A stretch of 37,269 nucleotides of DNA from Chromera velia (GCA_018398765.1 JAHBMJ010001003.1:1-37269); one strand, 5' to 3'. Counted from the first letter of the stretch, positions 18,697 to 31,138 are shown. A program made the numbers and translations. Notes: generated from the letters alone by a model not told the origin.

Positions 18697-21600
18697 AACA
18701 AAGAGACAGACTGACGTCCAGACCCCAACCAAGAGAGGTCTCAGGCCGAGGTCCCCTCAGTCCTCCTTCTCGAATTTTCAGAGGCACACGGAGGTCTGCA
18801 GGGAAGGAAGGAAGGAAGCAGGACAGCAACAAGAAAGGGAAAAGAGGAGAGAAGAGAAGAGCGTCCACAAAACAGATCCGCTCAGCGCAGCCAAGCATTT
18901 TGACACACAGATAGACACAGGCAGAGCCGAACGCAGCCTCCTCTTTCGTTGACTGTTTTTCCCCTGCCCTCCATTCCTCTCCTTCTATAACTCTTTTCGT
19001 CTTGCACTTTTTCTCCTGGCTTTGCTTCTTTCCTATCCTAACTTCTTGTACTTAGCAAGGCGCTGCTTTAGTCACTGGCAGAAAGACTAGGCGCAGACTC
19101 TGCCCCAAGGGTCAGGGGGGGTCTCTGGTGACACAAAAAAACATAAACGGGGAAGAGAAAGGGTCTGTTCATTCGAAATGCGTAGCAGACCAGACTGACC
19201 AGGAGCAGACATCGCCTGCAGTCTACTGCTCGAGTTTGGTGCAGCTGAGAATTCCTGTCTGTTCCTTCCTGTCGCCTCCCTGTCTCTCTTCTTCTGCTTC
19301 TTATGACTTTCTTCCCACTCCGCCCACAGCTCCTCCCTCCTCTGCTGTCTCGAGGATCTCCGCCCCCCTTTCCCAAAGGAGCCGTCTGTGGTGACACTGG
19401 TCCCGTGGAGACTCTGGCTAGCGTCGTGGGGGCCTCCCGGTAGTGTACGGGACAGAGACCTTGAATGCGAGTGAGAGTGAGAGGCCGTCTCTGAAGGAGA
19501 GGCACCATGGGCTCCTCGGGAACGTGACACAGTGAGGGTCTGCAGAGAGACCGCTCTAGGGGACCGGGTACGCAGACTTCCTGCACCGCATCCTGACGCC
19601 AGCGTCTTCTGCTCAAATTCCTTCAACTGCTTCAGGTAAGGCCTGCACATACAAGTGCAAATGAACACAAAGTCACACACTCACACACACACAGGGAGAG
19701 AGGGACAGAGAGAGAGACACAGCCGATAGCGAAAAATGGGAAGAGTTCGGAGCACACGCTCTATTTTTTGTCATCTCTCTCTCTCTCTCTCTTTCTCTCT
19801 GGCCCCTTTTCCCTTCCAATCATGTTTTCTAGCTCTCCTTTTCTTGCTTCTCACTCGTTCTTCCTTCTTCCGTTCTTCCGACTCCCCTGCACTGACTGAC
19901 TCTGCATGTTGGAGGAAATCAAAGAAGGGAATTTTCGTTTTGGTCCTCTCGGGGCTGTTGAAGATTCCTCCAGTTTTTAGACCTCCACCCTTTCCCCTGC
20001 CCTCAAATCCCTCTCCCCTTCTGCCCAGGCCCTCTCCCTCATGATCCCATCCATTCTCTTCCAAGTCTCTTCGGAGAGCACGCTGGAAACGTCCGAGCTC
20101 GGGGGTCCAACTTTCCTGCATGCATCGTTACATTAGATCACAGGGAGGAAGGATGTCTTCTTTGTGCAAAAACAAAGGCAGATGTTGCAGCTTGGACCCT
20201 CGACAAAAAGAAGCCTTACACCTTTTGCCTGCTGAAGGGAATTTTGTCTCGAAAACACGACTGCCCAGTCTTGACAAGTTTTAGCACATTGTACAGACCC
20301 AACAAACAGTCCGAGCTCAAAAAAGAATTCACGACAAGATGAGAAGAGAGCTCACTCACCTGAACGGCAGCCAAGAGCTTTCGACATCTCAGTTCCCTTC
20401 TCTTCTCCCGTCTCTGTCTCCGGACCGCAGACCGACGAGGGGTGCGTGTGCGTGTCATCTCAGCAGGTTGACCGTCTGGGCCCGTAAAGGGATTGGGGTC
20501 TGTGGCCCCGTAAAGCGGAAATTTACAAGACTCGTCTCTATACCTCCGAGGATATTCGACAATGCCTGGATAAAGTCTCGGGGACACCTGGGAAGCGGGC
20601 CCGAAAAACCGTTTTTTTATCTTTCCCTCTTCCCCATTTCTTCCTCTCATCTTCGACCGCCAGCAAAACTGTGTCGAAGACTTTATGATATCTTCTTCCT
20701 CTTCCTTAACATTTTTCGTTCTCCTTTCCCTTCTCCCCCCCTGTTCATTACTCCCTTTTCCCCGGTCGTCCGGATTGTCTTCACAGAGATCATCCGGAAA
20801 CTCATCACTGCTGGAGGAGGAGTCAATTGACCGCAAAAGGGGACACGAGAAGGAGGCCCAGAGAGGTAGCTCCTCTTCCTCCTCATCGCAATCCTCAATC
20901 ACACCCAAGACAGAGTCGCCACCACCCGACACAGAAGTCCCCCCCCCTTCTCGGAGAACTGCTGGAGCTACATGGTGTTGGAATGCAGCAACGATGTGTG
21001 ACCTCCTTAACCCCGAACTGCAATCCCGATGTTCGGTGTCAGATGCGAGAACGACTCCGGGTTTCTTCCCGAACCATACAGGCTTGTGAGGAACCTGCGC
21101 GGTGGGTTTGAGAGAAAGAGAACGGGTACACCGAGTGTTGCCCTCCCCTACAGTGGAGGTCGGAATCATACTGCGGGATGCTTGGCGTTCGTGTAGCTCT
21201 TCCACCCTCATCTGCTCCTTCAAGATAACCTCCTTCCGAGTCGCCTCAAAACGACCTGTAGTCCGGTGGGGCGCCAGTGCTTGTGTACCTTTCAGACTGC
21301 AATCAAGTACCCACACATGTGCTCAACTGTGGAGAAAGTCCTTTTATCGCAAGGCTTGAAAATGGTTGGGACCAATTGACAGCGGTCGAGAAAGTCTTTC
21401 TACGTCACAAAAGCATCTGGATAGGCAGAAAGAACCATGATTTGTGAAGACCAGACGAAATGGTTTTGCCTGTAAGCGGCACTCTTCTGGCGATTCTGTC
21501 TTTCTTTCATTTCCCTCCCTATGCGTTCGCTTTTCCTCCTTCCTCCCTTCCGAGTTTCAGTCCGTCGATCAGACCGTCTTCTTATTTTGAATGTCACTTT

Positions 21601-24600
21601 TTTTGCTGGCCTCTTTGCTGCTCTTACTGGCCGCGTCTCTGTCTGTCCGTCCGTCCGTCCGTCCGTCCGTCCGTCTGTCTGTCTGTCTGTCTGTCTGTCC
21701 TTCTATCTGTCTGTTTGCGCTTCTCTTTTTTGAGTGACTGACCGGTCTCCCCCCCCCGAGGGCGTTTTCCCCAACGCCAGATCCAGAGAGGCAGACGTCA
21801 GGGTGATGTAGCAGTCCTGCAGGCATCACATTCGCACATTCATTCCTGAAGTGTGTCAGAAGAGGGAATTGAGCGTCTTGCTTGGTCTCGATTCGGCAGA
21901 CCCCCGCGTGAGTTCTAAACCTCACTGCGTGCACTCACGCATGGGATCTGCTCACCTGGCGCTTAGGAGTTAAAATAGACAATCGGAAAATCGTCGATTG
22001 ATTAAACCTTTGCTTGGGCCGCATTTACCCCATTCAATCCCGCCAAAGAGACAAAGCACAGATTCAGACCATCATCCACATGGCTACGTGGGACTCCCTT
22101 CTCCACAAATGTTGCCCTCTGTGCGATCGACTGACTGACCTCACACACGTGAGTCATTTTATGAAGGAACAGAGGATCCGTCCTGTACTTGTCGAAGTCT
22201 TCGCGTTGAAGTCTCGGGTGAAGTTTTCGAATGACTTCGGGTATCTGGACAGTTCCTTTGGAGGCACGCCCACCCTCCTTGCCTTCTCCTTTACCCTTTC
22301 GGTGCTGCATGCACTCATTTATCGAATAGTCATGCAGCTCTGCATGCATTGAACCCCTGCATGCAGATGCCAGTAGAGGGTCATGCGGCCCCTTGCATGT
22401 CATCCTCCAATGCCGAGTTGGATGCGAGATTTCACACAGAAAAACCTGAGTCCATTTCTTGGAACAGCCAACTGTTGAAAGAAATGTGTACAGTTTATGA
22501 AGATACAGAGTAAGAGGGAAACACACAACGACAAAATCCATCTGTCTGTCTATTTGTCTCTCTATCTCCCTGTCTCCCTGTCTGTCTCCCTCTTTCCCTG
22601 TCTGTCTCTCCATCTCACTGACCTTAGAAGTTGCAGACGAGCTGGAGGCTGTGGAGGATGCAGAAGAGGAGGCCTGCTGAGACACATGGGCTCTGGGTGT
22701 CCAAACAGAAGACGGGCCGCCCCGCTTGCCTGCAGATGTGGCTCTTTCCCTCTCGGTGCTCCCTCCTTCAGAACCTGCAGGGAGAAAAAGGGAGAAAGAG
22801 AGAAAAGGAAAGAGGGAGCACGCAAAAGGAACGTGGCACTCAGGCAAATGCAAGAAAGGGTGAAGAAACATCTCAAAGTGTCTTGTTTCTTTTTATCCCT
22901 GAGAGTTTTGCACTCTCTCACAGTTTTTGAAGGAAGATTTTGGGCACAGAAAAGTACGTACGTCTTTTTTCAGACACTTTGGCCGTTCAAGACCTACACA
23001 AGGATGCATGTGCAGCGAGAGCTAAGTAGATAGACTGATTCAAACACGTGCACAAAGCAATGCACACACACACACACACACGCACACACACACAGAACAA
23101 CAGGACATCAGGACAATCTACTGACGTCGACTTCGGATTTCCCCTGCGCTTTTCGCCCTCCTTTTCTCTCTTCTGGGGTCCTCCCCTCCCTTCCCCCCTT
23201 TGCCTGGAGACACAAACCCTCCTCCGTTTGTGTCTGCACCCTCAGCAAACTCCTCATAAACCGAAAACTCAGGAAGCGCCAAAGTGGACAGAGGCATCTC
23301 ACTCGCACCCCCCCCTGTGGGCGCGGAGTAGCCGAGTCTCTTCACTAGCGTCTTCGGAAAGTTTTTTCCCTTTGCCTTTGCCAACAGCAACGCCGAGTCT
23401 TTCGATGACGCTCGTGAGAATGCTGACGCCCCCCGCTTGGACATCGCGGCAGATCCCACGAGCGCCTGCATAGGAAGACAGCGATCTTCTCTCGTCGCCT
23501 CAGCCAAACACCTAGGAGAGGGGATGGAGACGGGAAGCAGGCGTAAGCCGTCTGCTGCTGTGAGTTGTTGTTGCAATCCGAGTCTGGCCAATCGTTTCTG
23601 AGAGAGACGGGGGTCTGTTGAGAGGATGAAGCGCTTCCATTCAGCTCGGCACCTGCTGTAGTGCAACAACGCCTTGTACGCCACTTTCCGTATCCTGCCT
23701 GCCTCCACAAACGCCCTGCAGAGAGGACAGGTCCAGCTCTTCTGTAAGTCAATGGCGTTGGCAGGGGATGTCGAGGCGGCAACCTGCAGATCAATTCATG
23801 TTGGCACAGGGAATGTGCAGGGGAGAGAATGGAGACACAGGCGTGAATATCCCTGAACTCGCTGACTTACTCATCCACTCACGGACCCATTTATTTATCC
23901 AAACATGGTCACATTCCCTTTGCAGAAAGTGCCTCATTCTATGCTCAGTCAGACCCCTTCCCTGACAATGCAGGGCATTACTAAGTCTTTCATGCATGCC
24001 CGATAGGCTGGCTAATCAGAATGAAAAGACCAGAAGTGGAGGCAGGCCCGGAGGGGGTGTCTTGACCTGCACTCTGTGTAAATCCGACAGTAGGATAAAG
24101 GAAGTGTGCCGCTGACCCTGACAAAGTTGGGAGATTTGAGTCTGCATTCCAACTCGAGGGGGGCAGCACCGAGAGACGCCGCTCCCCCAGCAGCCCCCGT
24201 GCCCTTCCACCCTCCTCCTGCACCCATGGCTACGTCACCTCTGCAATGGAAATAAATCAATGAGAGTCAAACGAACCACAGTAACAACGAAGGGGGAAAG
24301 TGGGAATGAAGTAAGCGAGTCCGTGAGGAATGATCGTCCTGACAGATTCTCTTCGCGTACAACCTGGAGGTCGAAACTTTACCAAAGAATGGCATCAGCA
24401 CAAAAGAAGAACGATCTAAGTGTTCCAATGGAGGCGCACGACATCAAAAATACCAGAGACAAAAGCTCCAGATCTGTAGGGCTCACAGTTATCTTTGAAA
24501 GCCGGTCAATATGAATTTCACCTTAGTAAGCGAATGCAAGGCAAAATGACTCACAAGGATGACTCCTGCTGCACAGATGTGTAGGCGCTTCCCGTCTGCG

Positions 24601-25368
24601 GCCTGCTGCCTGTTGCCTGACTCCTGAAGGTGCTGCCCAGATTGACTGTGGTCTGGCTGTCCACACCCATGATACTCCTTCGAGAAAGCCCCTCTCTGTC
24701 TGCCTGCTTGCGGCCTGGCGAAAGGTTGACGGCACGGGCGCGTGGGTGGGGGGGGGCAGCCAGGCGGATGGAGGTGGCAAAGAGAAACCAGAGCTCGTTC
24801 TGGCTGTCGACCTGGAAGCAAAAATTCATTTATTCACTCATTCAGACAGACGAAGAGGAGCAGGGAAAAAAATGATGAAATGCGAAGCTTCTCTTTCATG
24901 CAATCATTTTAGTGGGTTGGCATTTTGTTGGGACCGCAAGAGTAGCAGAAATCACTTTGAACGGCCACCCGTAGTGAGCAAGTACACGGAATGAGGTGAG
25001 AGAGCACAACAAAAGAGCAAAAAAGCCCGGGGGAAACGGAACAGGAAAATAATCACCTTAAACGTGAGAGCCATCCGAGATATCTTGAGTCTGTCGCTTG
25101 TGACTGCAGCCACGTGTTCTGCAATGCTTCTGGCAGCCTGGTTGAGTCTGTTATTCAAATAGTCTCCTCTGAGAGGCAGAGGTTCTGAGAGAAAGAGGGG
25201 GCCCTCGAAGGTCACGGCCCTCTCGTAGACGTCAACGCGGCTGTCTCGAATCTTCGTTCTGCAATGTCAGCGTAAATGGTTGAGTGACATGGAGTGCAGG
25301 AATGCACGGCAACAAGTCTGCAAAAAGAAAAATGGCATGTCTTGGCGTGAAATTGATTCGCAAACACA

Positions 25369-25437
<69 letters not shown>

Positions 25438-26410
25438 ACAGAATAAGGCAGGCAGGCACGCAGGTGCGCAGGGAGACATGCACTCACTTATTCTCCCGTC
25501 TCTCGACGAGCGTCGTTTGAGGTGACCAGAGGACCCGGATGGCCGCGTTCCTCTCCCCCTGAGGTTCCACCCACTTCTGCAGCACCCCGTGGTCCTTCGG
25601 AGAGAAGTGCACGGGGTCTATCTGCTCCCTCATGCGGGAGTCCATGAAACCGTGCAGCCCCGCGGGATCATAGTGCTCGATGGTGATCTCCGTCAGGCCA
25701 TTCTTCTGCTCGTTGTACGCATAGTGAGCAACCATGCGACTTGGGGAGAGCTGCAGCGAGAAGCGGCAATGCATGCGTTAGCGTTATCGAGAAGGAAAAT
25801 CTAGTGGCAGGTCTCAGGTGATCAGCCTACAGCATACTAATGCGACACAGATGAGCCCTCATGCTAAGACGTCATCACAACGAAAAAATGTTTGAAAGAA
25901 CAAACTGGGAAGGTGAAAAGGGCCTGCTCCCCGGCAAGGTGACGAGTTGGAAGGGGGGCTTCTGTCAGGAGGGAGTTGACCCAGTGAGCTGCCAGGAGAA
26001 AAGAGAAAGAACGCCCGAAAGGGAAAGGGCAAGAGTCTGGTGCAAACTGAAATATATAGAAGAGAGGACAGTAGAGCGAGCAAATTGGATCTGAGCACAT
26101 GCTTTCCTTCTGAACTGTACATGTTGTCACATGCAGATAGACATGTATACATGCATGATTGTTGCATGACCTTTCGAAGCATCTCGTGGCAGATTCTGGC
26201 GTTGGTCAGTTTTGTTTTTGTCTTCCGCTTGATGACGTCATCGGTCGAAGTGAAGTACCAACTGATTGGCTGACGGTATCTGTAGATGACGGTGTTGGGG
26301 ATTTTGAGTTTGAGGGAGTCGATCTGTCGAATTGGATTTTTGGACCAGAGAAGAAAATAGAGGTTCTCACAGATACCGTCACCGTCTATGGGCACTTTTT
26401 GGATGTTCAT
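18331..26410 (-). CDS. Large multi-exon gene, unnamed family, C2HC finger
   Basis: The window's one gene that looks intact. Exons in coding order: 26410-26171, 25750-25488, 25258-25057, 24811-24555, 24217-24067, 23783-23126, 22774-22623, 22304-22029, 21816-21743, 21296-20360, 20115-19983, 19901-19855, 19642-19200, 18795-18716, 18492-18331. All introns are GT-AG and split codons agree at every junction except 20360/20115. ATG 26408-26410 starts MNIQKVPIDGDGICENLYFL; the stop is TAG 18331-18333; total is about 1,358 residues. Residues ~80-320 are conserved-looking (NAAIRVLWSPQTTLVERREN, VTFEGPLFLSEPLPLRG, ISRMALTFKVDSQNELWFLF). A C-x2-C-x18-H-x3-C finger starts at ~residue 390 (WTCPLC...HYSRC). 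Exon 8 has KYRTDPLFLHKMTHVCE. The C-terminal half is Ser-, Glu- and Lys/Arg-rich. It recalls unnamed proteins of flagellate protists, which is a memory-based impression. Introns carry long microsatellites. Confidence 0.8.
18657..18687. repeat. (GA)n microsatellite, intronic
   Basis: A run of GA in the intron between exons 18795-18716 and 18492-18331; it reads as polypyrimidine on the coding strand. Confidence 0.95.
21637..21713. repeat. (GTCC)n/(GTCT)n microsatellite, intronic
   Basis: Tandem GTCC then GTCT units in the intron 21297-21742 of the minus-strand gene. Confidence 0.95.
23063..23094. repeat. (CA)n microsatellite, intronic
   Basis: CA run with one CG interruption in the intron 22775-23125. 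Confidence 0.95.
25371..25433. repeat. (CA)n(GA)n compound microsatellite, intronic
   Basis: (CA)n at 25371-25405 abuts (GA)n at 25406-25433, in the intron between exons 25750-25488 and 25258-25057. Confidence 0.95.
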
Positions 26411-27071
26411 CGTCGTTCCAAATCTTCTTGACAGCAGTAGACTTCTCTATACCCCTGCTTATGCGCAGGATCGGATGTGTTTTGTGAGAAGAAGCTAATT
26501 CTGGGAAGGACCGGATGCGAACCGGTCGAGGTGTTGCTTGCAGTGCATTCCAGCGAACCCGCAAGCTGTCCACGCCCCACGTGTTCCTTTTGGTGTTGAT
26601 GAGTCAATGTCTTTTCTCGCTCACTGAGTCGTATGTGGGTGGATCGTTTTGTAACACACACTGCACGAGGGTGGCAAAAGCACTCTATATAAGCAAAATT
26701 CAAGACTCAAGAGACATTTGTCAATTGCGTAAATTGCGTGTATGCATTCCTGCAAATGTATAGAAAAGCATGCACAATTTAAGAGCGCTCGCTTTGCGCA
26801 CGCGCCCCATATATCTTCTACTATACTTGTTGTGGGCCAGGGAATCCCGCAAATCCGCTGGGGGGGCACTTCCTTCCCAAAACGCCATCTCCGTAGCCGC
26901 TCGCACGGAGCTCGCGCGGGATTTTTCCTCGGCGACTCTGACGCGCGGGGGCCCCGGAAAGTCCATTACTATATTGCACATTCGCTTTCACGGACGAGCC
27001 CTTTTTTTTTAGCCACACGCGCGCGCGTGCACGCGTTCTTTGGAATAAGTTCTTTGGATGTCTTTGCATGG
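26411..27071. promoter_or_regulatory. Upstream region of the large gene
   Basis: No convincing coding sequence. A TATATAG on the minus strand (26681-26687) lies about 270 bp before ATG 26410 and could be a TATA-like element. 26850-27040 is GC- and CpG-rich, ending in an alternating CGCGCGCG run near 27020. Promoter function is inference. Confidence 0.25.
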
Positions 27072-27099
27072 ATTAGGTATTAGGTATTAGGTATTAAGG
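27072..27099. repeat. ATTAGGT tandem repeat, LINE 3' tail
   Basis: Three perfect copies of ATTAGGT and a diverged fourth. On the LINE strand this reads as terminal ACCTAAT repeats, the position where many LINEs carry a short tandem tail. Confidence 0.75.
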
Positions 27100-27579
27100 G
27101 GGGGTATGGGAGCATCCGCCCGTCCGGGTAGTACCTCCACCCCATACACATACATCACGCAACTGCTCGGCATTACCCGCCGCACGCTACGTATCTGGTC
27201 ATACATACGGTCTATCGGCCCGCTCCCTAGAGTGGTCCTAAACAAAAAACCTCCGGCATGCAGTACCAGTTAATGAGGAAAAACAGACCAAGGCGGAAAA
27301 CTGACTCATGCTAAGAGGAGAAGAACTCCCACCAAGCACGCTGCATCAACGACCGAGAAGAAGAATAGATAAATTTAGTCAGCATAACCTCCTCTAGCTC
27401 TAAGAGGAGGGTGCAGCACCAGACAGTCTTCAACTTCCAAGGCCAGAACCAAATCTCCCTCTCCGCCTCAAGTCACACTCTCTCACTCCGGCCCAGTATA
27501 TCAGACCAACACACCCAACCCCCTACTCCTTTACAGACAAGAACATTACGCACAAGGGATGGGAAGATATATACCCTTG

Positions 27580-28097
27580 ACAGCGAGAGTATCTGCTGCC
27601 TCATTACCAGGCTCTTTATTGTGCGCCTTCACCCATTGGATAGACACAGTCCCCCCCAGTACCTATTCGTATTCATTGACAAGGCTGACCAACTTGCCAA
27701 TCAAATCTTGATTGCACACTGGCTTTCTATCAGGTCTTCTCCAACTATTTCTTTCCTATCGCAGAACCCATGACTCCAGGGCTCGGTAAGCATACCACAA
27801 ATCAGATTTGACTATCAGCATGCGAGGAGGACCATGGAGAATTCTAGTTTCAAGTGCAGCTATGATCGCACTCAGCTCGGCTCGATTGTTTGTCTGCTTA
27901 CCTCTGAGTCTACAACTGAGGTTACATGGATGTCCAGGACCCCAATATATTCCATAACCCACCTTCGCGTACGGCGTACCATTAGAGCGGCTGGCGCCAT
28001 CCGTGTAGACAACTGACACTTGTGAGAGTGGCAGAAAGGGGGGAAGCAGGTAAGTGCCTGAACGGTGGGCATCTAACGACCGGACAGCAGGCAACAT
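27580..28097 (-). pseudogene. RNase H domain of the LINE
   Basis: VVYTDGASRSNG (first catalytic Asp), a Glu in NNRAELSAIIAALE, and Asp in IVKSDLWYAYRALESW are visible in 27756-28097. Past stop and frame breaks, WVKAHNKEPGNEAAD near 27590-27635 gives the last His/Asp motif. RNase H removes RNA from the RNA-DNA hybrid. Internal stops mean it is dead. Confidence 0.8.
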
Positions 28098-28157
28098 GGT
28101 GGAACGCCGGCCTGCAGAAAGAGTTGATTTAGTGGCGACTCTACACAGCAGACTGGC

Positions 28158-29390
28158 TTAGATGGGGGCTGCAGACATTGAAGAAAGGATCGGAAGACTC
28201 TGACCCTGAATGATAATGGCTTGACGTGACTGTCTAGCAGACGTTGTGCCCCTTACCCCCCCCATGCCAGCAGACCGATTCGGCAAACCCTGTCGGCCCA
28301 CATCTTCTCTATCTGAAGGGGTGTCCTGTCTCGTTATGTCTCTTCGTTTGTGAACCAAAAACTCGTTGATCCCTACCAACGTTCGCCCCACCAATCCAGG
28401 ACGTTTAGAAAGTAGTGGGACAAGGACTTTGACGCAGAATATCTCGCTGCGGTCGAGTGTGCTGAGGCTGAAGTACTTCGCTTTCGGCGAGACCCGCAGG
28501 ACGTGCTGGAGTCGATCTCTAGTAGAGTCAAATTCCGGGCAGTCAGAAAGAGCGTGAAGCTCATCACCGATGGGTAGAGCTTGCGGTGGGGTCGTTGGGT
28601 TTCGTTCTTTGCAAAATGAACAGCAAGCGAGGGGGGAAAAAGCCGCCATAGCTCTAAACAAGGCCATCCTGGCCGAGGTCTGGCAGATCCCTAGTCGGAA
28701 AAGAGAGATAACTCGACGAGACTGGAAGGGAAGCGAGCGTTCCAGGAGGTAGGAACGGGGGGACGGTTTTTCAAAGTGCGGCCACGGCTTGTGATGCCAC
28801 AGCAGATGTGCAAACCTGCTTGACGAGGCATCAAAAAGGTGTGTGCAACCATAAGGAGGGGACGGAGACAAAGGTAAGACGAAAAAAGGGGGGGGGACGC
28901 CTGGAGAAGACCAATTTGTCTGTTGAGTTGCCGTCTCCCAGACTCTTCTCTGCACACCACCCATCGGCGATGAAAAGAGCTCCCCCCCCCATGACATCAC
29001 CGTACTCGAAGACAAAGGGCTCTGTGGAAGCACATCAGCGGGGTTTAGTTTTGCTACGAGACAACAGGATGAGACAAAAGAAACAAAGTCGTCCAAAATA
29101 GCCAGTTGTCGCCTTTCACACAGTTCTTTGTACACAAGGTTGGTTAGGTCATTCACTGGCCTCTGCGCCACTCCCCACAGGAACCTGAGCGCTCTTTCTG
29201 CTAGGGTTGCGGCTGCGAGCAGGATACCAAACTCAAGGAGGGTGAGAATCCTTGGGGAGGTTCGGAGGAGGCCAACCTTAGATCGGCATAGGCTTAACCA
29301 GAAGTCGTCAATAAGATGCAGTTGTCGAGGGGACAAGCCCGCTGTCTCTGCCGAATAGAGGAATACTGACGAGGCTGCAGTCCTGCATAT
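28158..29390 (-). pseudogene. LINE C-terminal linker with Cys/His knuckle
   Basis: A 390-codon open frame continues the RT thumb (SSVFLYSAETAGLSPRQL at its start). It carries CSFCKER...GDELHALSDCPEF, a C-x2-C...H...C knuckle common near LINE C-termini. It is joined to the RT by a frameshift near 29390. Confidence 0.75.
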
Positions 29391-29395
29391 TGTTA

Positions 29396-30640
29396 TTAAC
29401 CTCCCCGGGGAGACTTACCAAGTAGTGCAAGTTCCCCAAGTAATGCAAACACCTTCCTCTTCCCTTTTTTTAGGTGCATTTCAAAAGCGCGACTGACTGC
29501 CCTATTTCTGTCAAAAATTGCACCCAGATATTTAAACTCTGAACAACGTTGTATGACTTTCCCCCCAAAGAGAAAGACCTTCCTTTCGCCCAAGCTCCAT
29601 TATTCCCCCACAAACAACGAGTATGACTTTGAGACATTCACAGATAATCTGTTCTTCTGACAGTAGGCAGACAAACGATCAAGCATGCAAGTCAGCTCAC
29701 CTGGGTCTGGGTGAAACAAAACGAGATCATCAGCGTAAAGGAGGCACTCAAGCTCACAGAAGCCAGAAAAAGACCTAACCCCAACCTTGGCGGAAGTTAA
29801 GTGACTGGAAGACGAAGAGGAGGCAGACGAAACAGCTGCTAGCAAGGCTGGAGGGAGAGCGGAAGACGAAGGGGGGGGTTGGGGATTCTGATCGGATGGC
29901 CTAGTCCTATTCGACAGGGCCGTAAGACGTCGGTCAGCGATAAAAGACGGGAGGTCATTTATAAAGAGATTAAATAACAGTGGCGAGAGTGGATTGCCCT
30001 GCTTGACCCCAATGCTCTCTCTAAACTAAAACTTGCCAGCAGTGGGAGCTAAGCCCGCTATACACCGATTCTGCGTACCCTCACTGGCAGGTTGACAGAC
30101 CGTTGTCCACACGTTGGTGTACATACCTTGAACAACCCGTACCCAATGAGGGGGGACCCCCTCCTCTTTTAAGCGCTCCCACAAACGCTTATGTCCTACC
30201 GAGTCAAATGCTTGCTTCAAGTCGATAAAAACATAATGCATACCCTGGGAGTGATACTTCTTGAGGATGTGGTTGAAAACGAACAGAGCGTCCCTGGTAC
30301 CTTTACCCTTTTGAAATCCAAACTGCACCCGGGAAAGCGAAACAATCTTTCTCAATCGCTGATCAACGAGTGAGCTGAACGTCTTCGAGAGGTGTCTAAG
30401 CAGGTGGATCGGTCTGTAGGAGGCCGGGTCCTCCGGGTCCTTTCTGGGCTTCAGCACTGGCGAGATAAGACACCTATTCCAGATTGACGGAATTCTGCCC
30501 TCTACAAGGCAGACGTTAAACACGTCCGTGACTGAGGCTACGAAGAGCGGGTTTTGGGACCATTTCCTGGATGGATTGAAACACAAACCACGCGCCCCGC
30601 GACCAGCCCCGGAAAGACCACCACCTAAAATGGTCCCGCA
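29396..30640 (-). pseudogene. Reverse transcriptase of the LINE
   Basis: RT blocks in order: YRPIHLLRHLSKTF; FGFQKGKGTRDALFVF; VFIDLKQAFDSVGH (first catalytic Asp, about 30205-30230); IGVKQGNPLSPLLFNLF (about 29960-30000); YADD (29728-29739); SEFKYLGAIF (about 29520). An in-frame TAG lies near 30012 and a TAA near 29597. Between the blocks is an unusual Ser/Pro-rich insert (SSASSSSSSH, near 29810-29850). The enzyme would copy its own RNA at the target site; this copy is inactive. Confidence 0.9.
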
Positions 30641-30650
30641 AGCGAAAAAT

Positions 30651-31138
30651 TAACCAAACGTCTATATGGGTGAGTGCCTTAATTACGCACGCCCACGAAA
30701 AGGGTGAGTGCCTTGGAATTGAAATTATCTGGCTGAAGACATTTGACGGGCCATAAAATTGGCATAAATGTTTGACGAGCCAGGGATTTTTGACGAGCTA
30801 GGCTATTTTGACGGGCCACGCTATTTTGGGGCTGGGGAACAAAAAATGCCCAGAGGGGGGGAACAACCGCGTGCGAAGCGCGCTGCATTTATTCTGTTTA
30901 AAGTTAGAGAGAAATAGTTTAATATTTTAGAAACAGTAAAAACTAAATCTTCAATTTATTATTTCAAAAAATATCTAAAGTAACTTATGTAATTTAGACA
31001 TTAAATTTTTTTAAATACACGAAGAATGCGATCCAATTTTTAATATAATTTAAAACATTGCTATAGAACCAATCATTCAACTAATGAACAATAGATAAAC
31101 ATAATAATGATGATTTTATATGATATTAACGTTTTGTT
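30651..31138. other. Noncoding DNA with short repeats
   Basis: GGGTGAGTGCCTT appears twice (about 30668 and 30703). Four TTGACGRGCYA words follow. From 30890 the DNA is very AT-rich. Confidence 0.6.
30742..30818. repeat. Four spaced TTGACGRGCYA words
   Basis: TTTGACGGGCCA (30742), TTTGACGAGCCA (30770), TTGACGAGCTA (about 30790) and TTGACGGGCCA (about 30808). A fifth partial word, TTTTGACGGGCA, is near 31150. Spacing is 18-28 bp. Confidence 0.8.

Larger units (their letters stand above)
27072..30650 (-). mobile_element. 5'-truncated LINE (non-LTR retrotransposon)
   Basis: On the minus strand the order is RT, thumb/linker, Cys/His knuckle, RNase H, 3' UTR and a tandem 7-bp tail. No endonuclease or ORF1 is present upstream, and the RT begins without its N-terminus, so the copy is 5'-truncated near 30650, as is usual for LINEs. 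RNase H downstream of RT is found in I-type and some other clades. Decay consists of in-frame stops plus at least one frameshift near 29390. Confidence 0.85.

Noticed and set aside
18608-18898. Leu/Ser-rich membrane-like ORFs on the minus strand
   Set aside because: Produced by the intronic (GA)n repeat; the real exon here is only 18716-18795.
22014-22352. 112-codon plus-strand ORF
   Set aside because: It is opposite exon 22029-22304, whose minus frame fits splice phases on both sides.
26500-26530. tRNA-like T arm (ACCGG, TTCGCAT, CCGGT on the minus strand)
   Set aside because: No matching acceptor stem, D arm or anticodon arm at the right distance, and the loop lacks the usual A.
27072-27099. 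Interstitial telomere
   Set aside because: Only about four units, differing from TTTAGGG, and placed exactly at the 3' end of a LINE, where a tail is expected.
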